Assembly (NCBI GenBank): GCA_020638995.1
Contig: JACKHM010000003.1
Location: 930,001 to 994,000 of the forward strand
Length of the DNA: 64,000 nucleotides
Source of the DNA: Planctomycetaceae bacterium
GTDB lineage: Bacteria > Planctomycetota > Planctomycetia > Pirellulales > Pirellulaceae
Reading direction: 5' to 3'
The translations under genes were made by a program, and so were the position numbers. The notes below the pieces were generated by a model. That model was not told where the DNA came from. It ran no database searches and worked only from the letters and a program-made list of their open reading frames with translations. This document shows positions 8,668 to 18,086 of the stretch, one piece after another (position 1 is the stretch's first letter; the number at the start of each line of letters is the position of its first letter).

Positions 8668-9069
8668 ATGGCATCACACACGAAGCCGAATGTGGTTCGG
8701 ACGCCGCCGCAAATGACCGAGCCCATCGCGGAACCGGGAGAAGTCGTCAGTCTACAACCGTTCGAAGCTTTCGAGAGCCAACGAAACACCCTCTTCGTCA
8801 AGACGGACAATGTTAAGATAAATCAGCTTATCATTCCTGCCGGTGCAAATGTCCCGACACATGAAGCCCAAGGTGAGATCATCATTCACTGCGTGGAAGG
8901 TCGAGCTAAACTGTTCGCACTTGGCGAGACACACCATTTGCACGCAGGCCAACTGCTGTACCTTCGCATCAATGAACCGTTTTCGATTCACGGCATTGAG
9001 GATACTTCTTTGCTTGTCACTATCGTTACAGCCAAGCGAGGTCTCAATGTGGCACTGATTGGCGAGTGA
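8668..9069 (+). CDS. Cupin-domain protein
   Basis: A 133-residue single cupin. Strands corresponding to cupin motif 1 are IIPAGANVPTHEAQGEIIIH (one of the usual histidines is replaced, so metal binding is uncertain) and motif 2 is AGQLLYLRINEPFSIHGIED. It probably binds or reacts with a small molecule; the substrate cannot be predicted. The start has an excellent ribosome site (GGAGG at 8655-8659, eight bases before ATG). Its last 26 bases overlap the convergent gene ending at 9044. Confidence 0.85.
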   Translation: MASHTKPNVVRTPPQMTEPIAEPGEVVSLQPFEAFESQRNTLFVKTDNVKINQLIIPAGANVPTHEAQGEIIIHCVEGRAKLFALGETHHLHAGQLLYLRINEPFSIHGIEDTSLLVTIVTAKRGLNVALIGE

Positions 9070-9331
9070 GTACGCCCCACCAGTGAGCAACCGCTTGATT
9101 CGACTCTTTCTGAATTGCTCTCTTTAGCCCTCGGAAGATGACGAGCGAGTCGCGACCGCGGTTCTCCGTTGTTGGCCTGCCGATGGGCCAAGGAATCTTG
9201 CCGTCGCTAAGTCCGACGATCTGCACCCAGCCGCGAAACTCGCACCAGACTTTCTGGCCGTACTTGAATCGCGGGGTCTTATAGGGTCCGAAGTAGAGCT
9301 TGAATCGATCTGCGTCTTTCATACTGCCCAA
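9044..9331 (-). CDS. Short planctomycete protein ending in an HTH-like stub
   Basis: A 95-residue protein with KLYFGPYKTPRFKYGQKVWC, then IPWPIGR, SLVIFRGLKRAI and finally NQAVAHWWGV. I recognise this order (GPYxTP ... PWP ... SLIxxxxLxxAVxxES ... AxxHWWGV) from planctomycete accessory genes, which normally continue past HWWGV into a helix-turn-helix. Here the protein stops a few residues later (LTRQSVPH), so it may be truncated. It overlaps the cupin gene end to end. Confidence 0.6.
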   Translation of the reverse strand: MGSMKDADRFKLYFGPYKTPRFKYGQKVWCEFRGWVQIVGLSDGKIPWPIGRPTTENRGRDSLVIFRGLKRAIQKESNQAVAHWWGVLTRQSVPH

Positions 9332-9338
9332 TTCTCCG

Positions 9339-9539
9339 TCAATTCAGTCCCCACGGCTCCCGAAGCAACGCAACCGCGTCGGCGTACGTGCTCTCAAACG
9401 GAAGATCGAGTGACTCGCACACGTTGTTTGGCAGGTACTCCGAACAGTCAGACAGAATATCCAGCAACTCTTCGGCGTTATCGATCACTGAGAAGTCGTC
9501 GAGGTATTTCAGAAACTGCCTCTTGTACTTGTCGAACAT
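9339..9539 (-). CDS. Small hypothetical protein
   Basis: A 66-residue acidic protein (MFDKYKRQFLKYLDDFSV...). It lies seven bases upstream of the preceding minus-strand gene and could be co-transcribed with it. Predicted helices and a Cys pair are visible but no family was recognised. A TTG start at 9569 would add ten residues; ATG 9539 was preferred. Coding status is likely but not certain. Confidence 0.45.
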   Translation of the reverse strand: MFDKYKRQFLKYLDDFSVIDNAEELLDILSDCSEYLPNNVCESLDLPFESTYADAVALLREPWGLN

Positions 9540-9715
9540 GCGAACAGTGCCCACGCCACTCCAAGACAACAGTGTTCAATTGGTGGCGATTATGATCATG
9601 AAAGAGTCCCTCGGCAACCTTTATCCGGTTGAGCAGTCGCACGAGGACACCCGATGGTTACATTTCGGAGCCCGTCGGTTGGCAGGCTCGTTTCGACATA
9701 AATCGTGTAACGGCA

Positions 9716-10672
9716 CTACAGGATCGTCATCAACACGGCAGGGATCAGGCACAAGGGAATCGCGACGATCAGGCTCCAGATCTGATGAACGTCAAGCCGT
9801 AGGATAACCCCCAGACCACAAGCGACAAACACTGCGGACATAATCGATGCGATGAGGCTAGCGACGACCACCGTTTCAGTGTTTCCAAGCCTCGGCCAGG
9901 AAGTGATCGCAAAGTCTGCCGCTGGAAAGAAGTAGTTTGCCCCGTAGCCTACGCCCCATGCCAAGACGCCGATGGCGAGAATGAACACAATGCTTAGGAG
10001 TAATGACATTCGGGCAAACATTCCCGACATGCCGGTCGCTAGTTCCGTAAAGGATGGCAAAGGCCAAGCAGGGTAGTCATCGTCTTCTTCCTCGATCTCC
10101 GGAACGATGGCATCTGCAAGTCCTTTCGCGACGATCCCTAGCAGGGCGAGTTCGATAACGCCGTCGATTAGCAGCTCCCGCACCTCGCGAGACATGATAT
10201 CAGCCCAAGACTTGCCCCACGTAAATATAAATGTCAACGTCCACCCACCGACGGTCGAAGCCAACAGCAAACTACACGCGGCCATGATCGGCACCTCAAA
10301 CTTGCGACGCTCGATCAGTTTGCGGAGCCACTCGGTCTTTAGATCTGTCAGCCAGCCGATGAGGCTAGTCTTCAAATCGAGAAGCAGCTTGATTGCCCGT
10401 CCGATCAGCGTCGGACGGCTGTCGTCCTCATCATCGTCCGCAACTATCTCGTTGATCCGTACAAGCATCGCCCCCCAGATCGCGACGACGAGTAGCAAAA
10501 AAGCCAGCAGCGACTCCGTGAGGCCGATATAGCCCGCAACGGCAAGGCCAGCGTAGAGCACAGACCATAGTAACGGTCGCAGAAAGTTGTGCTCATCAGC
10601 GAACCACAGTAGGAGACCGAGGAGCCACAGTGCGAGAGCGAAAACTGCAATCGAAACAATAACTGTGTCCAC
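9716..10672 (-). CDS. Polytopic membrane protein, about eight TM segments
   Basis: A 318-residue integral membrane protein. Hydrophobic segments are visible at the N-terminus (IVSIAVFALALWLLGLLLW), around 35-70, 130-155, 175-195, 225-250 and two at the C-terminus (VVASLIASIMSAVFVACG; SLIVAIPLCLIPAVLM). Acidic loops (DDDEDD, EEEDDDYP) separate them. GTG 10672 is preceded by GGAGG at a good distance. No transporter family was recognised. Confidence 0.65.
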   Translation of the reverse strand: MDTVIVSIAVFALALWLLGLLLWFADEHNFLRPLLWSVLYAGLAVAGYIGLTESLLAFLLLVVAIWGAMLVRINEIVADDDEDDSRPTLIGRAIKLLLDLKTSLIGWLTDLKTEWLRKLIERRKFEVPIMAACSLLLASTVGGWTLTFIFTWGKSWADIMSREVRELLIDGVIELALLGIVAKGLADAIVPEIEEEDDDYPAWPLPSFTELATGMSGMFARMSLLLSIVFILAIGVLAWGVGYGANYFFPAADFAITSWPRLGNTETVVVASLIASIMSAVFVACGLGVILRLDVHQIWSLIVAIPLCLIPAVLMTIL

Positions 10673-10822
10673 TTGAATCTACCTCCGTCGTCGAACCCCC
10701 GCTGTAACGCCAATGTTGTCGGTCGGATAAGACAATGCAAGATGACGCGTATTGGCGTTCGCGAGAAAGGACAAGTCACTTGCTTGCGACGATCATTGTA
10801 ACCCCATAAAATGTCGCTCATC

Positions 10823-10925
10823 GGCACGTAGGTCTCTGCCCCACCTGCGTGCCAAGGCGTCGCGGTTTCTGCCCAACTGCCGACGGCACTCCTTCAGGGT
10901 CGTCAGGTCACTGCCCCACCTGACG
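10823..10925. repeat. Three successive hairpins with a shared loop sequence
   Basis: Hairpin 1 (10823-10853) has an 11-bp stem with one wobble pair and loop CTCTGCCCC. Hairpin 3 (10901-10925) has a perfect 8-bp stem CGTCAGGT/ACCTGACG and loop CACTGCCCC. Hairpin 2 (10859-10884) is less regular, with loop TCTGCCC. They sit between the kinase stop (10978) and the start of the downstream membrane protein gene (10672), both on the minus strand. They could act as a processing or attenuation element or be a dispersed REP-like repeat. Confidence 0.6.
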
Positions 10926-10977
10926 GCGGTTTTCTTTCTTGATAATCGTGTGCGACAAGACTGACTGTGCGGTTCGA

Positions 10978-13900
10978 TCACTTGTCCTCTTGGTTGTCCT
11001 TATCGCCGTCCCAGATGATCTTGCAGTTTGGCAACGCTTTCTTCAGGGCTTCGATTCCTTCGGCAGTGAGTTTGGTCTTCCCCAGTTGCAGTTCTCTTAG
11101 ATTCTTCAATGAACTTAAAGGTTCAATCCCAGCGTCGGAGACATTCGTTCCTTTAAGCGACAGAATCTCCAAGCTCTTGATTCGAGCGACATGTTCCAAT
11201 GCGGCATCGGTGATGCCCGTAGCATCCAGTCGAAGATAAGACAGCTTCGTGTTGGCAAGATGCTCCAAACCGGCATTCGTGATGTTCTGGCAGTTGTATA
11301 GAATCAACATTTGCAGGTGTTCTGCTCCCGATAGATGTCGCAAACCTTCGTCCGTGATCGCCGTATTAGAGACGCTGATTTCTCGAATCGGGAGCCGTGC
11401 GATCTGTTCCAGAGCTTCATCGGTCACGGGCGATCCCGAAAGGCCAATGTCCCACGGCTTCGTACCTGAAAAGTGCTGCCAGTCTGCATCGAAGATTGGA
11501 ACTTGATCTCTAAAATGCGCTCCTACCAATGCGAACGGTTGCTCAAAAACCTCACCGGCTCCCGCTTCCATCTTGCCATTTACAGAAACCTGTTCGCTGC
11601 TAAAACGTCGCCAATCTCCACCCCTCGGGTCCGTGTTCCCGTCCCATCCCGTTCGGATATCGACCATCCCCCCCATCCCCAGCAGCCAGTGAGTCGCTCG
11701 GTGGTCGGGGTCTTTCGAGGCTGTGTTGAACTGGCTGACCACCAGACAATTCGGCAATGCCTCTTGCAGCGACTTGATGACGGTTGGTGATATCTTAGTG
11801 CCAGTCACGTCAAGGTAGCGGAGGTTCGTTAGCTTCTTGAGTGACTCGGCTCCGTCATTGCCGATGGGCGTGTTTCTCAGTTCGAGCAGTGTAAGGTTGG
11901 GATACTTGCCCGTTCTCTCAAAGGTGTAATCAACTAAAGTCTTGATTGAGTAATTCAAATCAAGATCACCCTGAAGGTCATTGACCGACAGTGCCGTGAG
12001 TGTCTGAATTGCCTTGTTAAGTAAATAATGTGGGTCGAACTGCGTGCCGGAAAGGTCTAGTCGGCGTAGGCCAGCAAGTCCGTCGAGATTGTGAAGCCCA
12101 CCGTGGTTCAGTTCAGGATGGTTAACAGCGATCCCCGTGATGTGAAACTGGTCGTCGGGAATGTCGTCGATCGTTTGCAACGTGCGGGAATATTCGAACC
12201 CAGTGCCAACTTCAAATTGAGCGATTACTGTACCGCCGCACGCCAATGCCCAATCCGCTGCACGCCGGTTCGGATCGGAGTTCCAGTCGCTCGAAATTGC
12301 GACGCTCGGGTGTGCTTTCTGAAGTGCGAGTACGCCTGCCCGAGTTACTTTAGTGCCAGTTACGTCAATTCCTCCACCAACTTTCGTCAGAAGAATTAGT
12401 CCAGCGTCGGTAATCTGTGTGTTGGCGAGATGCAATCCAGATAAATCTGTCCAGTCTTTTAGATACTGAAGTGCATCATCTGTAATGGAACAATCGTTAA
12501 GACTCAAATGAGTCATCGGATGTAACGGGTCGTTAACTAACGCTGCCACACCTTTGTCGGTGACAGCCGTGTTGTTGGCATCGAGTTGTGCGAATTTCGG
12601 TCCAGTGCTCAAATACTTGAAGCCTTCATCGCCGATAGCTGTATTCGATATTCTAATCGCCCACAATTTCTTCAGATTCAGCGATTGAATCCCTTGGTCG
12701 GTGACTACCACATTGCTAAGTCGCAAATCCCGCATGGCCAATGATGGAATCTGTGCGAGTGTCGAGTCGGAGAAGTGAGGGTTGTGGTCGAATGCAAGGT
12801 AATCCAGATAATCAAGCTGATTGAGCAGCTTAAGGCCGTCCTTGTCCAGTTCGATGTTGCCGGTCAGATCAACGCCCGCAACTCGAAAAGTGCCTACGGG
12901 GAGATCGTCAGCCTTTCGGACTTCTTTGCTCTGGTCGTCGCCATCCGAAACGGTCAACCAGCCACCGGCCTTCAACACCCACTCGGCGACCTGCTGGTGA
13001 ATGTTTCCGGTGGGATCAATCACTCCACCGTCCCATTCGATTCGGCAGTTGGGCAGAGCCTTGCTCAGGGCAATGACGCCGGATTCTGTGACTTTTGTGC
13101 CGACGAGGCGAAGGTCAGTGAGACTCGTCAGACCTGTGAGGTGCTGCAACCCCGAGTCGCTGACTTGTGTTTTATAAAGCAAGAGTCGCCCGAGTTTTGT
13201 CAGCCCCTTGAGATGTACCAGCCCGTCGTCGCCGACCTGTGTAAGCTGGAAGTAAAGACCGGTGAGATTCGTCAGCCCTTCGAGGTGAACCAGACCCGCA
13301 TTACTGATTCGTGTGCTATCAAGATGTAGTGTCGTGAGAGTCGTCAGCTCCTTGAGGTGTTGGAGTCCTGCGTCACCGACATTCGTATTAGAGAGTTGAA
13401 GTTTCGTGAGAGTCGTCAGCCCTTTGAGCCGTTCGAGGTCTGCGTCGGTTGCTTTGTTGTTGCTTTGCAAGAATAATTCAGTTACTTGGAAAGATTGCTC
13501 TGGTAAATCACCCATATCGGTGAATTCTCCGGCATCGGTCCTAATGGTGCCTCCAATGCCCAACACCCATTCAGCAACTTCACGATCAATATCACCAAAG
13601 ATGATCTCGCAGTTTGGCAACGCCTTTTGAAGTTCAGCGACACCGGAAGCCGTTACCTTCGTACCGGTCAGATCAAGCGTGTGGAGTGTTGGTTGTCGAA
13701 GATAGGCAAGTCCGGCATCGGTGATCTGCGTGTTGGCGAGATACAGATAGTAAGGTTCGGGCCAGTCCTTCACCACTTCGAGCGTTTCGTTTGTGATGCC
13801 GGAGCATCCGCTGAGATTCAAATAGGTCAAAGGATGATTGACGAAGTGTTTGATCCCGACATCCGTGACCTTCGTGTTCGAGGCTTGGATTTGTGACAGT

Positions 13901-16098
13901 CTTGGCAACTGGCTCAAATGCTTGAAACCGTCGTCACCAATGCTGGTTCGGTCTAGGTAGATCGACGATAGACTGGAAGGAATATGCCGAAGCCACTCAT
14001 CGCTCGCAGCAGTGCCCGTTAAGTGCAATTCGCCGATCTTGAGTGGGCGAATCGCCAGAAGCGTGTGATCCGAGAAGTGCAGATTCTCCGTAAAAATGAG
14101 GGATGACAAATGTTTCAAATCCCGGAGTTGTTTCGCTTGGGCGTCCGATAGCTTCTTCGGTGGGTTACTTCCGGTAAGGGAGATAGACGTAATGTAAAAC
14201 TCGTGCTGCGGCAGGTCAGCTTTCTTTAAGACCCCCTTATCTTTCATGATCGGTGAAGAGACGAAAAACGATCCACCCATTTGAAGCACCCACTCTGCCA
14301 CTTCTCGGTCAGCATCACCTGACGGCGACGATTTCGGCACGAACGTCACCTTGATCGGTCCCTTGACGGTCTTCAACGTGAAGCTCGAAACCTCAGCCTC
14401 AAAGCCTTCCTTGGAAACCGTCAGCATCTTGGCACCCGGCTTCACCTCGACCTTGACCTTTCCTTTGTCCTTGGGGTCGGTGATCGTGACGACTTTCTGG
14501 CCGTCTACGAACACTTCAACGTCGGGCACATTCGTGTCGATCACGATGAGACCGTCTTCGGTCTCGACCTTGAAAATGATTCCGGCGAAGTAGAGCCATG
14601 CGAAGATCGCTACGGCAACGGTAGCGATCCCACCGATGAACATGTTCCGCCGACCACTTGCTGCTTGCGGAGCGAGTTGCGGTGTATCTGCCTTGACCGG
14701 TGCAATCTTTGGTCGAAGATCAATTGTGTCTCCGAGGGAAGCCGATGAGGTTTCTCTCGATGACATTTCGACTGCGGAGTCGGGCGACGGCTCAGAAGGC
14801 GAGTCAACCTCTTCCTCAACTAGATCACCAGCGACCGCTTCCAGTTCTTCCAGCAGAGCCGTCATCGACTGGTAACGATCTTCCGGCTTCTTCGCTACCA
14901 TCTTTTCAAAGACGGTTGACAACTCTTCTGGAACACCTGCCCTCACTTCGTGCAACACCGGGTTTTCCGTTTCACGGTGGGCCAACATCTTTGCCATGAG
15001 CGTTTTTCCCTCATGCAATGGCTGGCCGGTGAGCAGATAGAACAAGGTGCAGCCCAGACTGTAAATGTCCGAACGCACATCGGCGTGATGCGTGTCCAAC
15101 GCTTGTTCTGGCGACATGTAATCGACGGTCCCCATGACGGTGCCGTCTTGGGTCAAGTGAGCTTGCGTAGCGGCATAAGAACCGTTCCCGTTGCTGGTCT
15201 CCAGAAGTGCCAAGCCCATGTCGAGGACTTTCACGCAGCCTTTCTTGTCGATGAGCAGGTTGGCTGGCTTGATGTCCCTGTGAACCACGCCCTCGCCATG
15301 AGCAAATTCGAGGCCCTTGGCGGCTTGAAGAATGCAATCCAAGGCTCGTGCTACTGAGAGCCGACCCTGCCGCTGAACAAGCGTGGCGAGATCTTTTCCA
15401 TCGACGTACTGCATCACGAGAAAATGTGTTCCATCCGACTCGTCGGCATCATAAGCCGTAACGATGTTGGGATGTTCTAACTTTGCCGCCGCCTCGACTT
15501 CCCGATGGAAGCGTTCCAAAGCCGTTGGCGAATTCACAGCATGTTCGGGCAGCACTTTCAGAGCAACGACTCGCTTCATGCGTTGATGGCGTGCCTTAAA
15601 CACCTGCCCCATGCCGCCAGCACCGATTTCGTCGAGGATGATGTAGTTGCCAAAAACTAGCCCCTTTGTGTTGCCATCACAGATTCGCTTGGCTTGATAC
15701 GTAGTCAGCTTCTTCTCACGAAGAAGGAGACGGGCAAGCTCCTGTGTGTCCTTCGATTCGGATCGCTGGCGAATCGCCTCGATTTCTTCACTGGTCATCA
15801 GCCCACTGTCGATGACGGCTTGCGTGAACTCTTCGATGGGAAGTGTAACTGCCGGGATTTTTGTTTCGTCGGCATCGCTGATGACCGTTGCGAAATCTGG
15901 AAGCGACAAGAGATCGTCATCTTCGTCATCAGACTCGTTGAGCCAACTCATGTCCTTAACGCTCTGAATCCGGTCTGCAACTTCACTCTTCAGTTCGGGA
16001 TTACCTTTACAAAGTTCGTCAACGGAGAGTTCCCGACCCTGTTCCCATGCTTGGCCCCACTGCACAACCAGATCACCGATCCTGTCTTCATCGAGCAT
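10978..16098 (-). CDS. Giant Ser/Thr protein kinase with five-module leucine-rich ectodomain
   Basis: A 1706-residue PknB-type kinase. Residues ~152-415 form the kinase domain: GAGGMGQV (159-166), ATP-binding Lys181, HRDIKPAN (273-280), DMG in place of DFG (293-295), SPE at 329-331. An acidic/serine-rich linker leads to one membrane segment (~486-508), then a PEGA-like strand region (VEVFVDGQKVV). The remainder (~560-1700) is outside the membrane and consists of five blocks, each opening with a degenerate EVAEWVLxxGG helix and followed by short leucine-rich repeats (LTGTKVT-, NTxITDAGL-type). It probably senses an extracellular signal. The ATG lies one base after the sigma factor stop (TAA-C-ATG) with GAGGAG upstream, so translation is likely coupled. 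Confidence 0.92.
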   Translation of the reverse strand: MLDEDRIGDLVVQWGQAWEQGRELSVDELCKGNPELKSEVADRIQSVKDMSWLNESDDEDDDLLSLPDFATVISDADETKIPAVTLPIEEFTQAVIDSGLMTSEEIEAIRQRSESKDTQELARLLLREKKLTTYQAKRICDGNTKGLVFGNYIILDEIGAGGMGQVFKARHQRMKRVVALKVLPEHAVNSPTALERFHREVEAAAKLEHPNIVTAYDADESDGTHFLVMQYVDGKDLATLVQRQGRLSVARALDCILQAAKGLEFAHGEGVVHRDIKPANLLIDKKGCVKVLDMGLALLETSNGNGSYAATQAHLTQDGTVMGTVDYMSPEQALDTHHADVRSDIYSLGCTLFYLLTGQPLHEGKTLMAKMLAHRETENPVLHEVRAGVPEELSTVFEKMVAKKPEDRYQSMTALLEELEAVAGDLVEEEVDSPSEPSPDSAVEMSSRETSSASLGDTIDLRPKIAPVKADTPQLAPQAASGRRNMFIGGIATVAVAIFAWLYFAGIIFKVETEDGLIVIDTNVPDVEVFVDGQKVVTITDPKDKGKVKVEVKPGAKMLTVSKEGFEAEVSSFTLKTVKGPIKVTFVPKSSPSGDADREVAEWVLQMGGSFFVSSPIMKDKGVLKKADLPQHEFYITSISLTGSNPPKKLSDAQAKQLRDLKHLSSLIFTENLHFSDHTLLAIRPLKIGELHLTGTAASDEWLRHIPSSLSSIYLDRTSIGDDGFKHLSQLPRLSQIQASNTKVTDVGIKHFVNHPLTYLNLSGCSGITNETLEVVKDWPEPYYLYLANTQITDAGLAYLRQPTLHTLDLTGTKVTASGVAELQKALPNCEIIFGDIDREVAEWVLGIGGTIRTDAGEFTDMGDLPEQSFQVTELFLQSNNKATDADLERLKGLTTLTKLQLSNTNVGDAGLQHLKELTTLTTLHLDSTRISNAGLVHLEGLTNLTGLYFQLTQVGDDGLVHLKGLTKLGRLLLYKTQVSDSGLQHLTGLTSLTDLRLVGTKVTESGVIALSKALPNCRIEWDGGVIDPTGNIHQQVAEWVLKAGGWLTVSDGDDQSKEVRKADDLPVGTFRVAGVDLTGNIELDKDGLKLLNQLDYLDYLAFDHNPHFSDSTLAQIPSLAMRDLRLSNVVVTDQGIQSLNLKKLWAIRISNTAIGDEGFKYLSTGPKFAQLDANNTAVTDKGVAALVNDPLHPMTHLSLNDCSITDDALQYLKDWTDLSGLHLANTQITDAGLILLTKVGGGIDVTGTKVTRAGVLALQKAHPSVAISSDWNSDPNRRAADWALACGGTVIAQFEVGTGFEYSRTLQTIDDIPDDQFHITGIAVNHPELNHGGLHNLDGLAGLRRLDLSGTQFDPHYLLNKAIQTLTALSVNDLQGDLDLNYSIKTLVDYTFERTGKYPNLTLLELRNTPIGNDGAESLKKLTNLRYLDVTGTKISPTVIKSLQEALPNCLVVSQFNTASKDPDHRATHWLLGMGGMVDIRTGWDGNTDPRGGDWRRFSSEQVSVNGKMEAGAGEVFEQPFALVGAHFRDQVPIFDADWQHFSGTKPWDIGLSGSPVTDEALEQIARLPIREISVSNTAITDEGLRHLSGAEHLQMLILYNCQNITNAGLEHLANTKLSYLRLDATGITDAALEHVARIKSLEILSLKGTNVSDAGIEPLSSLKNLRELQLGKTKLTAEGIEALKKALPNCKIIWDGDKDNQEDK

Positions 16099-16099
16099 G

Positions 16100-16729
16100 T
16101 TATTCAAGCTCCTCAGAAACTGGGGAATTCCCATCTGCGGCTCGACGCAAATAGTGTTGAGCCTGATACCAGCGACGTTGAACCGTGGGAACGGAAACTC
16201 CAAGAAGAGTTGCGGCTTCGCTCTGTTGCAATCCAGCGTACCAGAGTAACTGAAAGACTTCCTGTTCATGTTTGGGAAGCTGCTCGACCGCCTCGTGGAA
16301 CCGCACCCATGCGTCGAGCGATTCGGGCTTAAGATTCTGACCGGACTGTTGTTTGAGCACACCGTCGTCTGCTGCTTGACCGTCACCGTCTGTGTGGTGC
16401 TTGGCTCCGTGCCCTTCCGGTCCGTAGTGATGTCGGGCAAGATCGATGAGCGTTCGGCGGATTTGCGTGGCTGCGAGTCCGAAGAAATCACGCACAGACT
16501 CAGGCTTGACTTCGGAGAGCGACCGGTAGAGTCGCATAGCAGCGGTTTGGAAGACATCATCGGTTGCCTCCCAACGACGAAGGCGAGGGAAGCCTTGGAT
16601 CATTTTGCGAGTCAGCTTTAGCAGCCGCTCGGAAGCTTGGGACACAAGTTGCCCGTAGGCCTCGTCGTCGCCCTCGGAGGCAAGGTCGAGCAAAGCCTGA
16701 AGCTGTGTGGTGTTTCCCTGCTGGTTCAT
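16100..16729 (-). CDS. ECF-type RNA polymerase sigma factor (kinase-associated planctomycete group)
   Basis: A 209-residue sigma-70-like factor with region 2 (RLLKLTRKMIQGFPRLRRWE, then TDDVFQTAAMRLYRSL) and region 4 (LPKHEQEVFQLLWYAGLQQS, then EAATLLGVSVPTVQRRWYQA). Such factors in planctomycetes are commonly encoded beside Ser/Thr kinases instead of anti-sigma factors; phosphorylation by the partner kinase is the expected control. A -10-like TAGAAT reads leftward at 16779-16774, 45 bases before the ATG. It is the first gene of the operon with the kinase. Confidence 0.9.
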   Translation of the reverse strand: MNQQGNTTQLQALLDLASEGDDEAYGQLVSQASERLLKLTRKMIQGFPRLRRWEATDDVFQTAAMRLYRSLSEVKPESVRDFFGLAATQIRRTLIDLARHHYGPEGHGAKHHTDGDGQAADDGVLKQQSGQNLKPESLDAWVRFHEAVEQLPKHEQEVFQLLWYAGLQQSEAATLLGVSVPTVQRRWYQAQHYLRRAADGNSPVSEELE

Positions 16730-17104
16730 GAATTTTGCATTTTGCGAACTGCTTATCAGTTAAGTGGTTAGTCATTCTATCAACATCCCAAGGGTCCTGG
16801 AGTCGTTACTTGCTCATATCGATAAGCGGAGGCGAGGCCAGGCAGACATCAGGAAAATCGAAAAATCTTCCGTTCGGGCAAGATGAATGCCCGTGGGCAG
16901 ACCTTTTCGGCGTGATTCAGCAGCTAACAAGTCGTTGCAATCCACCAGATGAAAGCGACGGGCAAGCCCATCGCTCATATGACCAGAGTGACAAGGCTTC
17001 CTGCACACAAGCTGATTGGGTGATCATCTGGTTGCGTCTTCAATCGTGGAATGGAAAATGACTGTGAGTTGATTGTGCAGAAACGACTCAACAGGATGCT
17101 TTCA

Positions 17105-17851
17105 ATGGCTCACCGAAAAGTCTCTCGCAATGCCCCATGCCCGTGCGGTAGCGGCAAGAAATACAAGCAATGCTGTATACGCAAAGAATTTGAATGGCAG
17201 GAAGACGACGACGGTAACATTTTCAAGTCGATGCCAATCTCCGATGAGATGAAAGTGATTCTCGATGAGCAGCGTCAGGCGTTCATCGCGAAGCACGGTC
17301 GAGAACCCGACCCTGACGATCTGGTGTTTCCAAACATGCCTCACTTTGAGCACATGGAACATCAGATGATCGAGGCGATGAAGGAAGCTGGGATCGACCC
17401 AGCGATCATTTATGCGACTGAGAAGACTGGACGGATTGTCTCGGAAGAGAATGTGGAGCTTCTTTCCGATATCGAACTTGAGGAATGGGAGGAGGCCATC
17501 GAAGAGTATCGAGCGGAACATAGCTCACAAGAGCCACCTCAGTATCCCATCGGCACGGTCGCTCTGTACGGTCCCGACGACAAGACAACGACGAAGATCG
17601 TTGCGGGGGTGATCCTCGAAGACGACGCGGAAGTGATCATTGAAAGATGGGTGGGAACAGACGTAACAGAGAGTCCACGGGTCCAGCAGGGAATCAAGGA
17701 GTTCTTTGCGAAGCACGGTGTCAAGTCTGTAGCATCCGCCGACCAGAACATGGGCTGTCCGCACGAAGAAGGTGAAGACTTTCCCGTGGGCGAAGATTGT
17801 CCATTCTGCCCGTACTGGAAAGGTAAGCAGGGAAGTAACTCGCCGTTCTGA
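17105..17851 (+). CDS. SEC-C metal-binding motif protein
   Basis: A 248-residue protein with an N-terminal SEC-C motif (SRNAPCPCGSGKKYKQCC), the zinc-binding module found at the end of SecA and in many small proteins. The rest is acidic and helical in the middle (PEDIELEEWEEAIEEYRAEH-like), and a second Cys cluster (GCPHEEGEDFP, then CPFCPYW) close to the C-terminus could bind another metal ion. Partner and role are unknown. ATG 17105 has AGGA nearby; in-frame ATGs at 17096 and 17051 are possible alternatives. Confidence 0.8.
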   Translation: MAHRKVSRNAPCPCGSGKKYKQCCIRKEFEWQEDDDGNIFKSMPISDEMKVILDEQRQAFIAKHGREPDPDDLVFPNMPHFEHMEHQMIEAMKEAGIDPAIIYATEKTGRIVSEENVELLSDIELEEWEEAIEEYRAEHSSQEPPQYPIGTVALYGPDDKTTTKIVAGVILEDDAEVIIERWVGTDVTESPRVQQGIKEFFAKHGVKSVASADQNMGCPHEEGEDFPVGEDCPFCPYWKGKQGSNSPF

Positions 17852-18086
17852 ATGAGACATTCGGCTTGCGTGTTTATTCAGGCCGCGATGGCACTAAGAG
17901 CGGACACTAACGCTTGCTGCTGCGACGCTAATGACGTACGACGTAAAATTTGCAGAGTGTGCCGTGTCGCTCTCACCGGCAACACTTATTTAGTCTCCGC
18001 AGACCAGCCAATAGAACTTGCCAAAGCGAGTCCCAATCGACCATGATGATTTTCTTCAGAAGGGCATTCCATCAAGGAGGATCACC

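Noticed and set aside
17852..18046. 64-codon open frame after the SEC-C gene
   Set aside because: Starts on the SEC-C stop, Cys/Arg-rich without a domain pattern, and runs into the leader of the next gene; looks like chance.
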